From assembly GCA_025782575.1 (NCBI GenBank), contig JALGYY010000017.1, forward strand, positions 175,892 through 239,891: a stretch of DNA of 64,000 nt. Direction: 5' to 3'. The stretch is from a bacterium. GTDB taxonomy: Bacteria > Orphanbacterota > Orphanbacteria > Orphanbacterales > Orphanbacteraceae. Below are positions 34,360 through 43,633 of the stretch, in pieces (positions within the stretch are counted from its first letter, which is position 1; every line of letters begins with the position of its first letter). Under the pieces are notes generated by a model. That model did not search any database and was not told where the DNA came from. It worked only from the letters and a program-made list of their open reading frames with translations. Position numbers and translations under genes: made by a program.

Positions 34360-35895
34360 CTAAAAGTTTCCTTTAACTATTACTCGAATAATGTCTTTGT
34401 TATCCGCGCCGCCGGCGAGATCGCCGTCGTTCACCGGGTTAGCGTCGTCTCCGATCCACCAGGGACCGTACGACAGAAAGATGTCCATATTATCCCGCGG
34501 CCGGTACTGGATTTCAGAGAACAGCCCCTTCCGCAATCTCGCAGGATCGTTCCCGAACACATAGCGGTTGTATACCTTGAGCACCTGGGGAATAATGTTG
34601 ATCGAGGTTTCCAGAGATGCGAGTTCCTTTCTTCTCTTTGTGTCCAGATCCTTGATCTTCCCCTGAACCCGCATCCAGGCGAGGCGGCTCTCCACCTGCA
34701 CTTCTGCGAAGAAATCGAAGTTCTTCGTCTCCTCATCGAACAGCTCGTTCGAGAAATCAACTGTCAATTGGCGATCGTACCAGAACTTGCTCGTAAAACC
34801 GTTCACATACTCGGTGTAGATCTCGGTACGGAACCGTGTGTATTTCTTCTGCTCGAATACGCTTCGCCGGTTCTCTTCCCAGTCGAGCGTCACGGTGACG
34901 GCTCTTCCCGGAACGAGATACCAGGTGTTGATCTTGTATCCGACCAGGTCGTTGGTCCCCTCGCCAAGGAACGAAGCGTAGTCCTCTCCAAAGTAGTAAT
35001 AAGATGGGGCGATGTTGTAGAACCCGACTTTGGGACTGCCGAACCGGATGGAACGAAACTCCGCTTTGAACGCGGCGTCCCGCGGTAGAATGCGGTGGAA
35101 TTCGTCGATCTCATAGTCACCGAACTCCCATGTACCATCCGGTTTTCTGTTCTCCCCCGCTCCCTCGACCCTGCTGTCGGCGAACTCGACAAAGAGATCC
35201 GTGTTTCGAACCGTAAACCGGAAATCAACCGCATACACCTGGTTGAAACCCTGCTCACCGTCCTGGGCTTCAAGCTTCCTGGTATAAGTCATTCCAGCCC
35301 GCATGGCGTTGTCTAAGAAGTTACGGCGTAGCCGAAAGACGTGCGCATCATCGGAGGGGGGTGGTGTCGTTACGCTGCCCCCCACTTTCGACTGGCTCGA
35401 GAAGTCACTCACGATGTAGGTGGCGTCCAGTCCTTTCCAGCGGCGAATATCGACACGGGCACCCTGCGCGTTCCCGCCGTCAGTAGTCCCACCCCCCTGC
35501 ACCGGCTGGAGGAGATGGTTGTCGACCCAGAAGCGGTCTTCCCGAGAAAAGAGATAGGCGTCGAACTCGGAATCACCGAAATTCCGCCTGAATCGAAGGT
35601 GAGCTTCACGGTATTGATAGACAGGGCGCTCTTCGTTGTTCGAACCTGTGTTCCAATCCGCCTCCAGGCGAACGTACGCCTCGACCCCCTCGCGGGGAGA
35701 GCTGAATATCCGAAACTGACTCGCCGCCCAGGTATCGTCATGGTTGGATTCGAAATCCCACGGAAAGGCGCGATCCTGTTTCCGGATGTCGAGTTGGAGC
35801 TGATATTCCCCTTCCACCTTGGTAACAGCATTTACGTCGACAACAGCGGCGCCAAGCCCCACCAGGATAATCGAGAGAATCCGTCCTGGTTTCAT
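34360..35895 (-). CDS. Outer-membrane beta-barrel protein, unknown ligand
   Basis: This 511-residue protein has a signal peptide (cleavage near VNA, residue 23). The body is rich in alternating aromatic strands (YQLQLDIRKQD, AYVRLEADWNTG, AHLRFRRNFGDSEFDAYLFSRED) and ends in VIVKGNF, a C-terminal Phe signature. It contains no plug or binding domain and no CBM48. It overlaps the PorV-like gene by 4 bases (ATGA) and precedes the CBM48-porin by 11 bases. It may be a sugar porin or a structural partner of the next barrel. Confidence 0.78.
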   Translation of the reverse strand: MKPGRILSIILVGLGAAVVDVNAVTKVEGEYQLQLDIRKQDRAFPWDFESNHDDTWAASQFRIFSSPREGVEAYVRLEADWNTGSNNEERPVYQYREAHLRFRRNFGDSEFDAYLFSREDRFWVDNHLLQPVQGGGTTDGGNAQGARVDIRRWKGLDATYIVSDFSSQSKVGGSVTTPPPSDDAHVFRLRRNFLDNAMRAGMTYTRKLEAQDGEQGFNQVYAVDFRFTVRNTDLFVEFADSRVEGAGENRKPDGTWEFGDYEIDEFHRILPRDAAFKAEFRSIRFGSPKVGFYNIAPSYYYFGEDYASFLGEGTNDLVGYKINTWYLVPGRAVTVTLDWEENRRSVFEQKKYTRFRTEIYTEYVNGFTSKFWYDRQLTVDFSNELFDEETKNFDFFAEVQVESRLAWMRVQGKIKDLDTKRRKELASLETSINIIPQVLKVYNRYVFGNDPARLRKGLFSEIQYRPRDNMDIFLSYGPWWIGDDANPVNDGDLAGGADNKDIIRVIVKGNF

Positions 35896-36770
35896 TCACT
35901 CCCTCCGAACGGCACGGTGAGCGAAGCCATGTAGGAGATGCCGAGAGTCTTGTGAGTCGAGAACCCCGTGTCGAGGAACCAGCCCTGGCCCAGAAGACCG
36001 AAGCCCCCCCAGAACTCGGCGTCGAACACCCCGCTTCGAAGCGCGAACACTTCAAAGAAGCTGATTTCACCGCCAAGGGAGAGGGCGATTTCATCGATAT
36101 CATTGTGAACCAATCCCGCTGTTACGATCGAATTCTGGTGCCACTGGTAAGCGAGCGAGCCTTCCCACTCCGCCTCCACAACCGTGCCGCCATTTCCAGG
36201 AACGAAGTCGAATTCGGGTTCCACGATGTTACGTACGATTGTGCCGATCGAGAGCTTGGGGGTGGGACGATACAACAGCCCCGCATCGGCGGTGATTTCG
36301 GTCTGCGCCCCATAGTCGCCCGTCCCGATATCATCGAGCCGGGAGAAGTCACTATACGAAACCCGGAGCGCTTTCAGTGTCACGCCGAGTGCCACCGATC
36401 CGAGTGCGGGAAGCCGTCTTTCTTTTGAAACAGAGAGTGAGAAAACATCTTCGGATTGCACGCCGGAAAGACCGAGATGATGCCAGGCCATACCCACATG
36501 GACGATCTTGTTCGGCCAGGTGAGCGCAACATAGTTGGCGGACAGGTCGGGAACGACAAAGGGGCGCGAGTGATTCAGTAGAACGGCCGGGCGATCCTGC
36601 AGTGCGAGGCCGGCCGGGTTCCAGTAAACCGCTGAGGGGTCGTCTGCAATGGCGTGAAATGCCTGGCCCATGGCGAGCGCCCGGCCACCCACTTCGAGCC
36701 GCTCATAATAGGCGCCTGCGGGAGCGGCCAACATGAGTAACACTAACAGTGCTGCCCCGCGAATCATCAT
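35892..36770 (-). CDS. PorV/UPF0164-like outer-membrane protein
   Basis: The 292-residue protein has a signal peptide (MMIRGAALLVLLMLAAPAGA) and the hallmark 'GGRALAMGQAFHAIADDPSAVYWNPAGLAL' of the PorV/PorQ branch of FadL-like barrels. The rest is a barrel of about 14 strands. PorV proteins help deliver or attach Type IX cargo at the cell surface. Here the preceding gene encodes a protein with the FlgD-like sorting region, and the two genes overlap by 4 bases, which fits a dedicated cargo-carrier pair. That pairing is inferred. Confidence 0.85.
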   Translation of the reverse strand: MMIRGAALLVLLMLAAPAGAYYERLEVGGRALAMGQAFHAIADDPSAVYWNPAGLALQDRPAVLLNHSRPFVVPDLSANYVALTWPNKIVHVGMAWHHLGLSGVQSEDVFSLSVSKERRLPALGSVALGVTLKALRVSYSDFSRLDDIGTGDYGAQTEITADAGLLYRPTPKLSIGTIVRNIVEPEFDFVPGNGGTVVEAEWEGSLAYQWHQNSIVTAGLVHNDIDEIALSLGGEISFFEVFALRSGVFDAEFWGGFGLLGQGWFLDTGFSTHKTLGISYMASLTVPFGGSE

Positions 36771-38194
36771 CGGACCACCGAAAAGCCACGGATTTCACTG
36801 CTCACACCGGGCTCGATTACAAGTCGAAGGAGATAGATTCCGCCGGGAACCATGTGGCCGCTGTCGTCAAGACCGTCCCAGCGGTTTTCGTCCAGGAGAT
36901 TGGATTCGGAGTTCACAAGCTCCCCGATCCTGCGTGCGATTTCCCGGTAGAGCGTTTTTACCAGAAGGCCCCTCATGTTGTAGATCTCGGCCGTAAGCGT
37001 CACGTTCCGATCCCGTTCATCAATCGACTCCGCCGACGGATCGAGAGTGAACCAGAATCGAAGCTCATCCCCCTCTTCCGGAGAGAGAATGGGACGGTCG
37101 AACGAGATCTCATTCATGGCGAAAGTGATTCCCCGAACCGGAGGATCGGCGAGGAACCGCACCCGGTTCTTGATTCGCACATCCTGCAGATCGGGCGCTC
37201 CGTCGGCTAGAATCGTGTCGACCACAGGATCGGGAATCGTATCGACCACAATGCCCCCACCCACCTCGGTTGTGTCCAGCCGAAAGGTGTCCGTTACATC
37301 GTAGATCTGCCGGCCGGACTCGGTCAGAAAGAAGGTCGTATCCAAGGGAACAATGGCGTAGTTGTCGATTGAAACCTGGTCAGATGATTCAATCGTATGG
37401 CCGCTGAAGTTATCGGGCGCCGAGTCGGGCCCTCCTGTGCCGTCAGCGCCGGCGGTAACAATGGCGCAGAAGCGAATGGGACGGGACGGGCTGAGACCTC
37501 CCGGAAGGAGCCAGCTGGAATCCCTAACAGACTCATCGAAGAATCGCGTCAAACCATCCGCGTAAAAGACGTCCCATGGAATCGCCGCTTCCATCGAGCG
37601 GCCCGTGATGGACTGGTCGAACTTGGCCTCTGTTTCGATCGTGTTGTTGTCGATCTCCACGACCGTATTCTCACCGGAGGCACGCCAGAGCTGGGGCGTC
37701 GTGTTCCCGTCCCACGTAGCGAGGAAGAGATCGGGACGAAAACCGTTGGAAAAGACGAAGTTACGGCGCCAGGAATTCAGCTCCGTCATCTTCTCGAGAC
37801 CACCGGGAAGGTAGTCCATCAATAAAATAATATTGTTATCCCAGCTGATTCCGTCGACAGCGACGTAGATGTTCTCAGCGTCCCATGTCACTTTGATCTG
37901 ATTGATGTCGTTATTAAAACCCCACTTGGAGTCGTTGTTGGGCTCCTCATCAAGTACGATCGGCCGGCCGTCGAGCAACCGTGTCACCTGGCCGAAGAGC
38001 TGCTCATCGTCTTCAAAATCCCGAACAATCTCCCCCGCCCGCCCCTCATGAGTGGGAAAACCATCGATCTCGATGCGGCCGGACAGATTGCGGCCGGTCT
38101 CACCCCATGCGGGGAGAGCGGCGCATAGGAAAATGACTGTGAGGGCGAACGAGACACCCGTCAGTCCGGTGTAATTCTTTGGATTCAGCTTCAT
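36767..38194 (-). CDS. Exported protein with CBM9/DOMON-like region and FlgD-like sorting end
   Basis: The protein is 475 residues from ATG 38194; the open frame begins 13 codons earlier, but the signal peptide (MKLNPKNYTGLTGVSFALTV...) fits this start. No Shine-Dalgarno sequence precedes it. Residues about 35-260 have the pattern of a glycan-binding or sugar-sensing exported domain (INQIKVTWDAENIYVAVDGISWDNNIILLMDYLPGG). About 360-475 form the FlgD-like region (RFWFTLDP ... AEIYNMRGLLVKTL ... GGIYLLRLVI), although the 'PNPFNPTT' box is absent. It is the first gene of the six-gene operon, divergent from the GH13 gene. Confidence 0.78.
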   Translation of the reverse strand: MKLNPKNYTGLTGVSFALTVIFLCAALPAWGETGRNLSGRIEIDGFPTHEGRAGEIVRDFEDDEQLFGQVTRLLDGRPIVLDEEPNNDSKWGFNNDINQIKVTWDAENIYVAVDGISWDNNIILLMDYLPGGLEKMTELNSWRRNFVFSNGFRPDLFLATWDGNTTPQLWRASGENTVVEIDNNTIETEAKFDQSITGRSMEAAIPWDVFYADGLTRFFDESVRDSSWLLPGGLSPSRPIRFCAIVTAGADGTGGPDSAPDNFSGHTIESSDQVSIDNYAIVPLDTTFFLTESGRQIYDVTDTFRLDTTEVGGGIVVDTIPDPVVDTILADGAPDLQDVRIKNRVRFLADPPVRGITFAMNEISFDRPILSPEEGDELRFWFTLDPSAESIDERDRNVTLTAEIYNMRGLLVKTLYREIARRIGELVNSESNLLDENRWDGLDDSGHMVPGGIYLLRLVIEPGVSSEIRGFSVVR

Positions 38195-38204
38195 GACATC
38201 GCGG

Positions 38205-38233
38205 ATACTAGCATCCGGGGCAAACCTGATCAA
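38205..38233 (-). promoter_or_regulatory. Promoter of the CBM48 outer-membrane operon
   Basis: On the minus strand TTGATC (38233-38228) and TAGTAT (38210-38205) are 17 bases apart. The expected start near 38198 is only about 4 bases before the ATG at 38194, which has no ribosome-binding site, so a leaderless message is possible. Confidence 0.5.
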
Positions 38234-38247
38234 CTGTTCCAGCTCTG

Positions 38248-38276
38248 TTGTCTTTACTCCTCGACGGGCCTAGTAT
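38248..38276 (+). promoter_or_regulatory. Promoter of the CBM48-GH13 gene
   Basis: TTGTCT (38248-38253) and TAGTAT (38271-38276) are 17 bases apart, with the same -10 hexamer as the divergent operon promoter 15 bases away. The shared 120-base region suggests joint control. Confidence 0.5.
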
Positions 38277-38314
38277 TATGGCTCAGATTTCTATCCCTCC
38301 GGAAAGGAGCCAGA

Positions 38315-41300
38315 ATGCGTCTCGCCATCCCTTCGATTCTTACCCTGCTGGCCATGCTGGTCTCTGCATCGCCGTCTTCAGCCGCAGTTTCCGTTCATTT
38401 CACCTACCGGCCGGACACTTCCGATCCGGGCCAGATATCGGTAGCAGGGGAGTTCAATAACTGGAACGCCTCCGCCGATCTCATGTCCGATGATGACGGA
38501 GACGGCGTCTTCGAGGCCACGATCGAGATCGAACCAGGACGCTACGAATACAAAATCGTAGTCGACAATGTCTGGATGGAAGATCCGGTGGCCACAGAGC
38601 AGACGGCCAACCCGTTCGGCGAATTCAATTCGGTTATCACCATCCCGGAAGGCGTTCTGGCCATCGAATCATCCGGAGAGGGGGCGATCGCGGGTCCCTC
38701 TACCGGGGCCGCAGCTGGTGGAAAAACACCGGTACGGTTCACATTTACTCCACCCACCACCAACCCGAGCCTCGTTACCGTGGCGGGCGAGTGGAACGGC
38801 TGGAGTATGGGGACAGACTACCTGGCCGATGGTGATGGGGACGGCACGTTTGACGGAACGGTCAAACTGGAGCCGGGCCGGTATGAATACAAGTTCGTGG
38901 TGGATGGCGTCTGGTTTGAAGACCCCCTGGCCATGGAGCAAGTGGACGACCCTCATGGCGGCTTGAACTCCGTGGTCATCGTGACGGCCGGCGACGGTTC
39001 ATCGGAGCCCCCCCCCACGCCCGCCAAGCCCCAAACTCCCATGGCCATCGAATATCGGATCACGGCAGCGTCGAACGAGCCAACGGAAGAGGGAAACGAG
39101 CTGCGGATAGTCACGTTCCGGTTCGTCCCCGAAAGCGCGGCATCAGAAGTTTTTCTCGCGGGGACGTTCAACGAATGGAACCCAACCGGAAATCTGATGG
39201 AAGGGCCGGGCGAGGATGGCGCCTGGACTCTGAACCTGACCCTCGTGCCAGGTGAGCATCGTTACAAATTCGTTGCCGACGGCAACTGGATTCATGATCC
39301 GAACGCGGAAGATTTGGTGGACGACGGATTCGGCGGCTCGAACTCGGTGATCATCGTGGACGATCGCTACGAGTCGATCGCCATCGCGGAAGGGGACGGG
39401 CAGTTTCGAACAGAGGGGCTCTTTCTCTCTCGGGAGCAGATTCTGTTGACACGGGTCTCTCCTGAACGGGTGATGGTTACCGCCCGGGCTTTCAGGAACG
39501 ATGTTGAGTCAGTATCGGCGAGAGTATTGGGGCCGACCGGCCAGGCTGAGTTCCCCCTCACCCGGATCGGCGATGACGGTCAGTTCGCCTACTACCAAGG
39601 CGATGTCGCCGTCGGAACAGAAGAAGAAGCACGGCTTGCCATTTTGCTTCATGACGGAGGCGTCACCTACCTGCTCGGCTCGGATGACGGCAAGGGAGTT
39701 TCGAACGAGAATCTGCTGCTCATCAACTCGGAATCAGTCCCCCCATTCGAAACGCCTGACTGGGTAGCCGACGGCGTGGTGTACCAGATCTTCCCGGACA
39801 GATTCCGGAACGGGAACCCTGACAACGATCCCGATTTTTTAGAGGACTATTACGACGGCGCCAGGGACCTTCCCAGGAGCGGGAAGCGGAACGGCGAGTA
39901 TTTTCATCTCATGGAGAGTTGGAACGATCACACAGGACTGGTAAAGAGCCCGTACCGGACAGACGGGAAGCCCGACTACTACTCCTTTTACGGTGGTGAT
40001 CTGGAGGGTGTGACCGAGAAACTGGACCACCTTCGTGATCTGGGTGTCACCATCCTCTACTTCAATCCGCTCCATCAGGCACAGTCCAATCACAAATATG
40101 ATGCGATCGACTATGCCCGAGTGGATCCTCACTTTGGCGGAGACGACGCGTTCCGCGAACTCGTCAGCCATGCCCATGACCGCGGCATTCGCGTGATCAT
40201 CGACGGCGTGTTCAACCACACGGGCAAGTATCATTACGCTTTTCTTGACACGAAGGAGAAGGGGAGTAAGTCCAAGTACTGGAGCTGGTACGACTGGAAG
40301 GAATGGCCCCTTCCCCCGGGACCGATTCCAGAAGATCAATATATGAACTACTACGATTGCTGGTGGGGTTACGGCTCGCTCCCCAATCTCAGCTTTGATC
40401 TGTCGCTGTATGGCGAAGACGAAATGAAAGCCAAGCGAATCGAGGATGCCGACCCGAATCAGGATCTTATTAATCACATCAATGACGTCATTCAATTCTG
40501 GATGGGAGAGATGGACGCGGATGGAATCCGGCTGGACGTAGCAAACGAAGTACCGGTCTGGTACTGGGAAATCTTTCGAGACCAGGTTCGCTCCGTTCGA
40601 CCTGACGGCGGCTGGGTAATCGCCGAGCTCTGGGGGAACGCCGCCTCTGATCTGGGGCCCCATCGTTTCGACGCCACTATGAACTACAAGTACTTCCGCG
40701 ATCCGGTGCTTTCATTTATCGCGCGTGGGGCTGTGGACGCCGATGCGTTCGACAATCTGCTGGCGGGGGGCCGATACGGCTATCCCCTCCCATCGGCCTG
40801 GGGGAGCATGAACCTGCTCGATTCCCACGATACGGAAAGATTTCTGACAACTGCGGGAAGGGACACAAGAAGGCTCACTCTGGCGGCTACTTTCATGGCC
40901 TGCTATGTCGGGATGCCTCACATTTATTATGGCGACGAGATCGGCATGGAGGGAGGCCCCGACCCTGATTGCAGGCGGCCCTACCGGTGGGATGAGGAGG
41001 ATGAGCCGTCTCGCGCGGCCATTCGCGACCACTACAAATCAGTGCTCGCCATACGCGCCGCCCACCCGGCTCTTCGCCGAGGCGGGTTCCGCTCCATCTT
41101 CACCGATGGCAATCTTTATGTGTTCACCCGGGAACTGGGTGACGACCGGATCGCCGTCGTGCTGAACGCCGATCGCGCGCCGGCTGCGGTTCAATTGGAA
41201 GGGGCGGCGATTTCGATGACCGGGACATCGGCAAGAGAGCTCCTGACAGAGAGTGATATTCGCCTGGAAGGGGGCGTCCTCAATCTGAGTCTCGAGCCTT

Positions 41301-41326
41301 ACAGCGCGGCGGTGATCGCCTACTAG
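38315..41326 (+). CDS. Exported GH13 amylase/neopullulanase-like enzyme with three CBM48 modules
   Basis: This encodes 1003 residues. GGAAAGGAG precedes the ATG and a signal peptide ends near SAA (24). Three CBM48 modules lie at about 27-112 (AGEFNNWNASADLM), 138-225 (AGEWNGWSMGTDYL) and 262-348 (AGTFNEWNPTGNLM), followed by an N-domain-like region (about 355-475) and a GH13 barrel from about 483. Catalytic residues are intact: D741 (DGIRLDVANE), E771 (VIAELWGNA), D839 (LLDSHDTERF). The overall build is like cyclomaltodextrinase/neopullulanase (GH13_20-like). No sorting region is present, so it is probably periplasmic or released. It is divergent from the CBM48 outer-membrane operon and probably co-regulated with it. 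Confidence 0.92.
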   Translation: MRLAIPSILTLLAMLVSASPSSAAVSVHFTYRPDTSDPGQISVAGEFNNWNASADLMSDDDGDGVFEATIEIEPGRYEYKIVVDNVWMEDPVATEQTANPFGEFNSVITIPEGVLAIESSGEGAIAGPSTGAAAGGKTPVRFTFTPPTTNPSLVTVAGEWNGWSMGTDYLADGDGDGTFDGTVKLEPGRYEYKFVVDGVWFEDPLAMEQVDDPHGGLNSVVIVTAGDGSSEPPPTPAKPQTPMAIEYRITAASNEPTEEGNELRIVTFRFVPESAASEVFLAGTFNEWNPTGNLMEGPGEDGAWTLNLTLVPGEHRYKFVADGNWIHDPNAEDLVDDGFGGSNSVIIVDDRYESIAIAEGDGQFRTEGLFLSREQILLTRVSPERVMVTARAFRNDVESVSARVLGPTGQAEFPLTRIGDDGQFAYYQGDVAVGTEEEARLAILLHDGGVTYLLGSDDGKGVSNENLLLINSESVPPFETPDWVADGVVYQIFPDRFRNGNPDNDPDFLEDYYDGARDLPRSGKRNGEYFHLMESWNDHTGLVKSPYRTDGKPDYYSFYGGDLEGVTEKLDHLRDLGVTILYFNPLHQAQSNHKYDAIDYARVDPHFGGDDAFRELVSHAHDRGIRVIIDGVFNHTGKYHYAFLDTKEKGSKSKYWSWYDWKEWPLPPGPIPEDQYMNYYDCWWGYGSLPNLSFDLSLYGEDEMKAKRIEDADPNQDLINHINDVIQFWMGEMDADGIRLDVANEVPVWYWEIFRDQVRSVRPDGGWVIAELWGNAASDLGPHRFDATMNYKYFRDPVLSFIARGAVDADAFDNLLAGGRYGYPLPSAWGSMNLLDSHDTERFLTTAGRDTRRLTLAATFMACYVGMPHIYYGDEIGMEGGPDPDCRRPYRWDEEDEPSRAAIRDHYKSVLAIRAAHPALRRGGFRSIFTDGNLYVFTRELGDDRIAVVLNADRAPAAVQLEGAAISMTGTSARELLTESDIRLEGGVLNLSLEPYSAAVIAY

Positions 41327-41371
41327 AACGATTTCAGGACCGTCCACAAAAGCCCAGGAAAGCCTCGGAAC

Positions 41372-41399
41372 GCCCCCGCAGTCCCCCAGCTGCCGGGGC
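41372..41399 (+). terminator. Possible terminator hairpin after the CBM48-GH13 gene
   Basis: GCCCCCGCAG (41372-41381) and CTGCCGGGGC (41390-41399) form a 10-bp stem with one mismatch and an 8-base loop, 45 bases after the stop. There is no T-run, so it may only stabilise the 3' end. Confidence 0.3.
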
Positions 41400-41486
41400 G
41401 CTTCCATATAGTGCGCCGAACCCATCTTTCCCCCTTCGGAACTGCCGAAAAGAGGGGTGGAATACTCCACCGGGTCTGGGAGGAAT

Positions 41487-42695
41487 ATGCGCATTCTGAT
41501 CGCCGATGACGCCGCTGATTCGCGGCTGATTCTCCAGCGTCTGCTGAAGAAATGGGGACACGAGGTTCTTGTTGCCGAGGATGGTGCCGAGGCCTGGCAA
41601 ATCCTGGAAAAAGATCCTGTGAGTTTTGTCATCACTGATTGGATGATGCCCCACATGGACGGTGCCGAACTTTGCCGGCGCATTCGCGGAAGTAAGCGCC
41701 CCAACTATGTCTACGTCATTCTCCTGACCGCGAAGGACGGCAAGGGGGATCTTGTCGAGGGGATGGAGTGTGGGGCTGACGATTTTCTTAATAAACCGTT
41801 CGACAGAGGAGAGCTCCAGGTTCGCATTCGCGCGGGTGAGAGGATCCTGCGACTCGAGAAGCGCCTTGAAGATCGAAATAACGAGCTACAAGAAACCAAT
41901 CTGAATCTTGGAAGAGCATATAAGCGGATCGAAAAAGATCTCCAGGCCACGGCCGATATGCAGCGCAGGCTTCTTCCCGACAAAGACAAGGAAGTTCCCG
42001 GCGTCAATTTCAGCTGGCTGTTCACACCCAGTACGTTTGTCGGCGGCGATATCTTTAACTTCTTCATGCTGGACAAAGGGAAACTGGGATTTTATCACCT
42101 CGACGTGAGCGGCCACGGGGTCCCCTCCGCCATGCTCTCGGTCACACTCAGTAAGGTCCTGTCCCCTGATCCGGCGCAAGGGAGTTTTCTTCTCGGAGTC
42201 GGGGAGGGAGTAAGCAGCCGGGACGTTACCCCGCCGAACGAGGTCGTTGCGGAGTTGAATCGCCGCTTTCAGAATGATGAAAGCATGCTTTACTTCACGA
42301 TGGTCTACGGGGTCCTTGACCTCCTAACCGGAAAGCTGGAATTCACACAGGCCGGCCATCCCTGTCCGGTACATCTGAGAAAGGGATTTCCGCCAGCCCT
42401 ACTCGGCAATGGCGGCTACCCCGTCGGCATGTTGCCCGATGTCGAATATGATCTGAAAGTCACAAACATCGAGATCGGCGAGAAGCTCCTTCTATACTCG
42501 GATGGAATCTCCGAGTGTAAAAATGACGCGCGAGAAGAGTATGGGGAAGGTCGCATTCTGGAATTGGTTGCAGGGGAATCCGCCGGCCCGATCGACCACC
42601 TGACCGCATTGTTGGAAAAGGATCTACGACAGTGGCGGGGAGACAAACAATACGACGATGATATTTCTCTTCTGGTGATTGAACGATCCTGCTGA
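41487..42695 (+). CDS. Response regulator with SpoIIE/PP2C phosphatase output
   Basis: This is 402 residues from the ATG that follows GGGAGGAAT; an earlier ATG adds 10 residues. Residues 1-120 are a receiver domain: acidic pair D7-D8, phospho-acceptor D51 (VITDWMMP), K in FLNKPFD. A short coiled coil (about 125-165) links to a PP2C-type phosphatase with VGGDIFNFFML, YHLDVSGHGVPSAMLS, TQAGHPCPV and a C-terminal DDDISLLVI; the metal-binding Asp residues are present. Such proteins (RsbU-like) usually dephosphorylate anti-sigma-factor antagonists. No partner kinase, RsbV or RsbW is in the window. It is a cytoplasmic regulator. Confidence 0.92.
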   Translation: MRILIADDAADSRLILQRLLKKWGHEVLVAEDGAEAWQILEKDPVSFVITDWMMPHMDGAELCRRIRGSKRPNYVYVILLTAKDGKGDLVEGMECGADDFLNKPFDRGELQVRIRAGERILRLEKRLEDRNNELQETNLNLGRAYKRIEKDLQATADMQRRLLPDKDKEVPGVNFSWLFTPSTFVGGDIFNFFMLDKGKLGFYHLDVSGHGVPSAMLSVTLSKVLSPDPAQGSFLLGVGEGVSSRDVTPPNEVVAELNRRFQNDESMLYFTMVYGVLDLLTGKLEFTQAGHPCPVHLRKGFPPALLGNGGYPVGMLPDVEYDLKVTNIEIGEKLLLYSDGISECKNDAREEYGEGRILELVAGESAGPIDHLTALLEKDLRQWRGDKQYDDDISLLVIERSC

Positions 42696-42757
42696 CCATT
42701 TCTTTCCCCCCTTCGTGTACAATCGGCCTCGTCCTTCAAGCCCCGACGAGGAGCGCC

Positions 42758-43561
42758 ATGAGTTACTACCCGCGATCGTCTCGCAACCTGTTCCGCATCG
42801 ACCGGATGATTCTGATTCTCACGATTGCCGGTATCGGCGCCATAGGGGTTCCGGTCGTTCAGGTGGAAGCGCAGGAACGGCGAACGATTATACCGATAGT
42901 GGAGCCCATTCCCCTCGAAGTTCAACTTCGCGAGATTTTCTATGCCGTCATGGAGACGATCCCTTTCGACCGTCTGCTGGTGTATCAGGAGGCGATTGAC
43001 CGGCTCGCACAATCAGGGATCCCGGATGGCGCGCTCGGCGTGGGGGACCGGTCCCCCTCGTTCACGCTGGAGACAGCGGCCGGCGAGAAGATCAGGCTCA
43101 ATGAACTTCGAGAGTCAGGGCCTGTCGTTCTGACTTGGTATAGGGGCGGCTGGTGCCCCTACTGCAATCTGACATTGCGCGTATGGGACGAGTACCTCAC
43201 CCGGACCCGCGCCCTCGGCGCCACGTTGGTCGCTATCACACCGGAACAGCCCGACAGCATTCAGGTCACCACCGAACGGGATTCGGTCTCCTTTCAGATC
43301 CTCTGGGATCGAGGAAACGAACTCGCCCGCCAGTTCGGAATCGCCTATGAACTGGATGACGATGTGCTCCGCCTCATGCACGAGGGGGGGCTCGACCTGA
43401 AAGGCTACAACAGAGGCGAAGGGAGAGAACTCCCCCTCCCGGCAACCTATGTAATCGATTCGGATGGTGTGATTCGCCACGCCTTCGTGAGCGCGGACTA
43501 TCGTAAGCGCGCCGAACCGGCGGATGTGATTCGCGTTCTTGAAAGCCTGGCGGGACACTAG
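42758..43561 (+). CDS. Exported peroxiredoxin-like (AhpC/TSA) protein
   Basis: The 267 residues begin with a signal-like hydrophobic segment (about 15-38, ending VEA), then a helix-rich linker, then a thioredoxin-fold domain (about 95-265). The active site is CPYC in WYRGGWCPYCNLTLR, as in the AhpC/TSA-related 'peroxiredoxin-like' group. The domain ends with ATYVIDSDGVIRHAFV, the usual penultimate strands. It may reduce peroxides or disulfides in the periplasm. GAGGAGCGCC precedes the ATG. TACAAT at 42718-42723 could be a -10 box but lacks a good -35. Confidence 0.85.
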   Translation: MSYYPRSSRNLFRIDRMILILTIAGIGAIGVPVVQVEAQERRTIIPIVEPIPLEVQLREIFYAVMETIPFDRLLVYQEAIDRLAQSGIPDGALGVGDRSPSFTLETAAGEKIRLNELRESGPVVLTWYRGGWCPYCNLTLRVWDEYLTRTRALGATLVAITPEQPDSIQVTTERDSVSFQILWDRGNELARQFGIAYELDDDVLRLMHEGGLDLKGYNRGEGRELPLPATYVIDSDGVIRHAFVSADYRKRAEPADVIRVLESLAGH

Positions 43562-43633
43562 GCCGCATCTCTCATCAGGTTTCGTTGTATCACTTGGCAG
43601 CCAGGCCTGAGACCGACGGAAAGGGGGTTCTTC

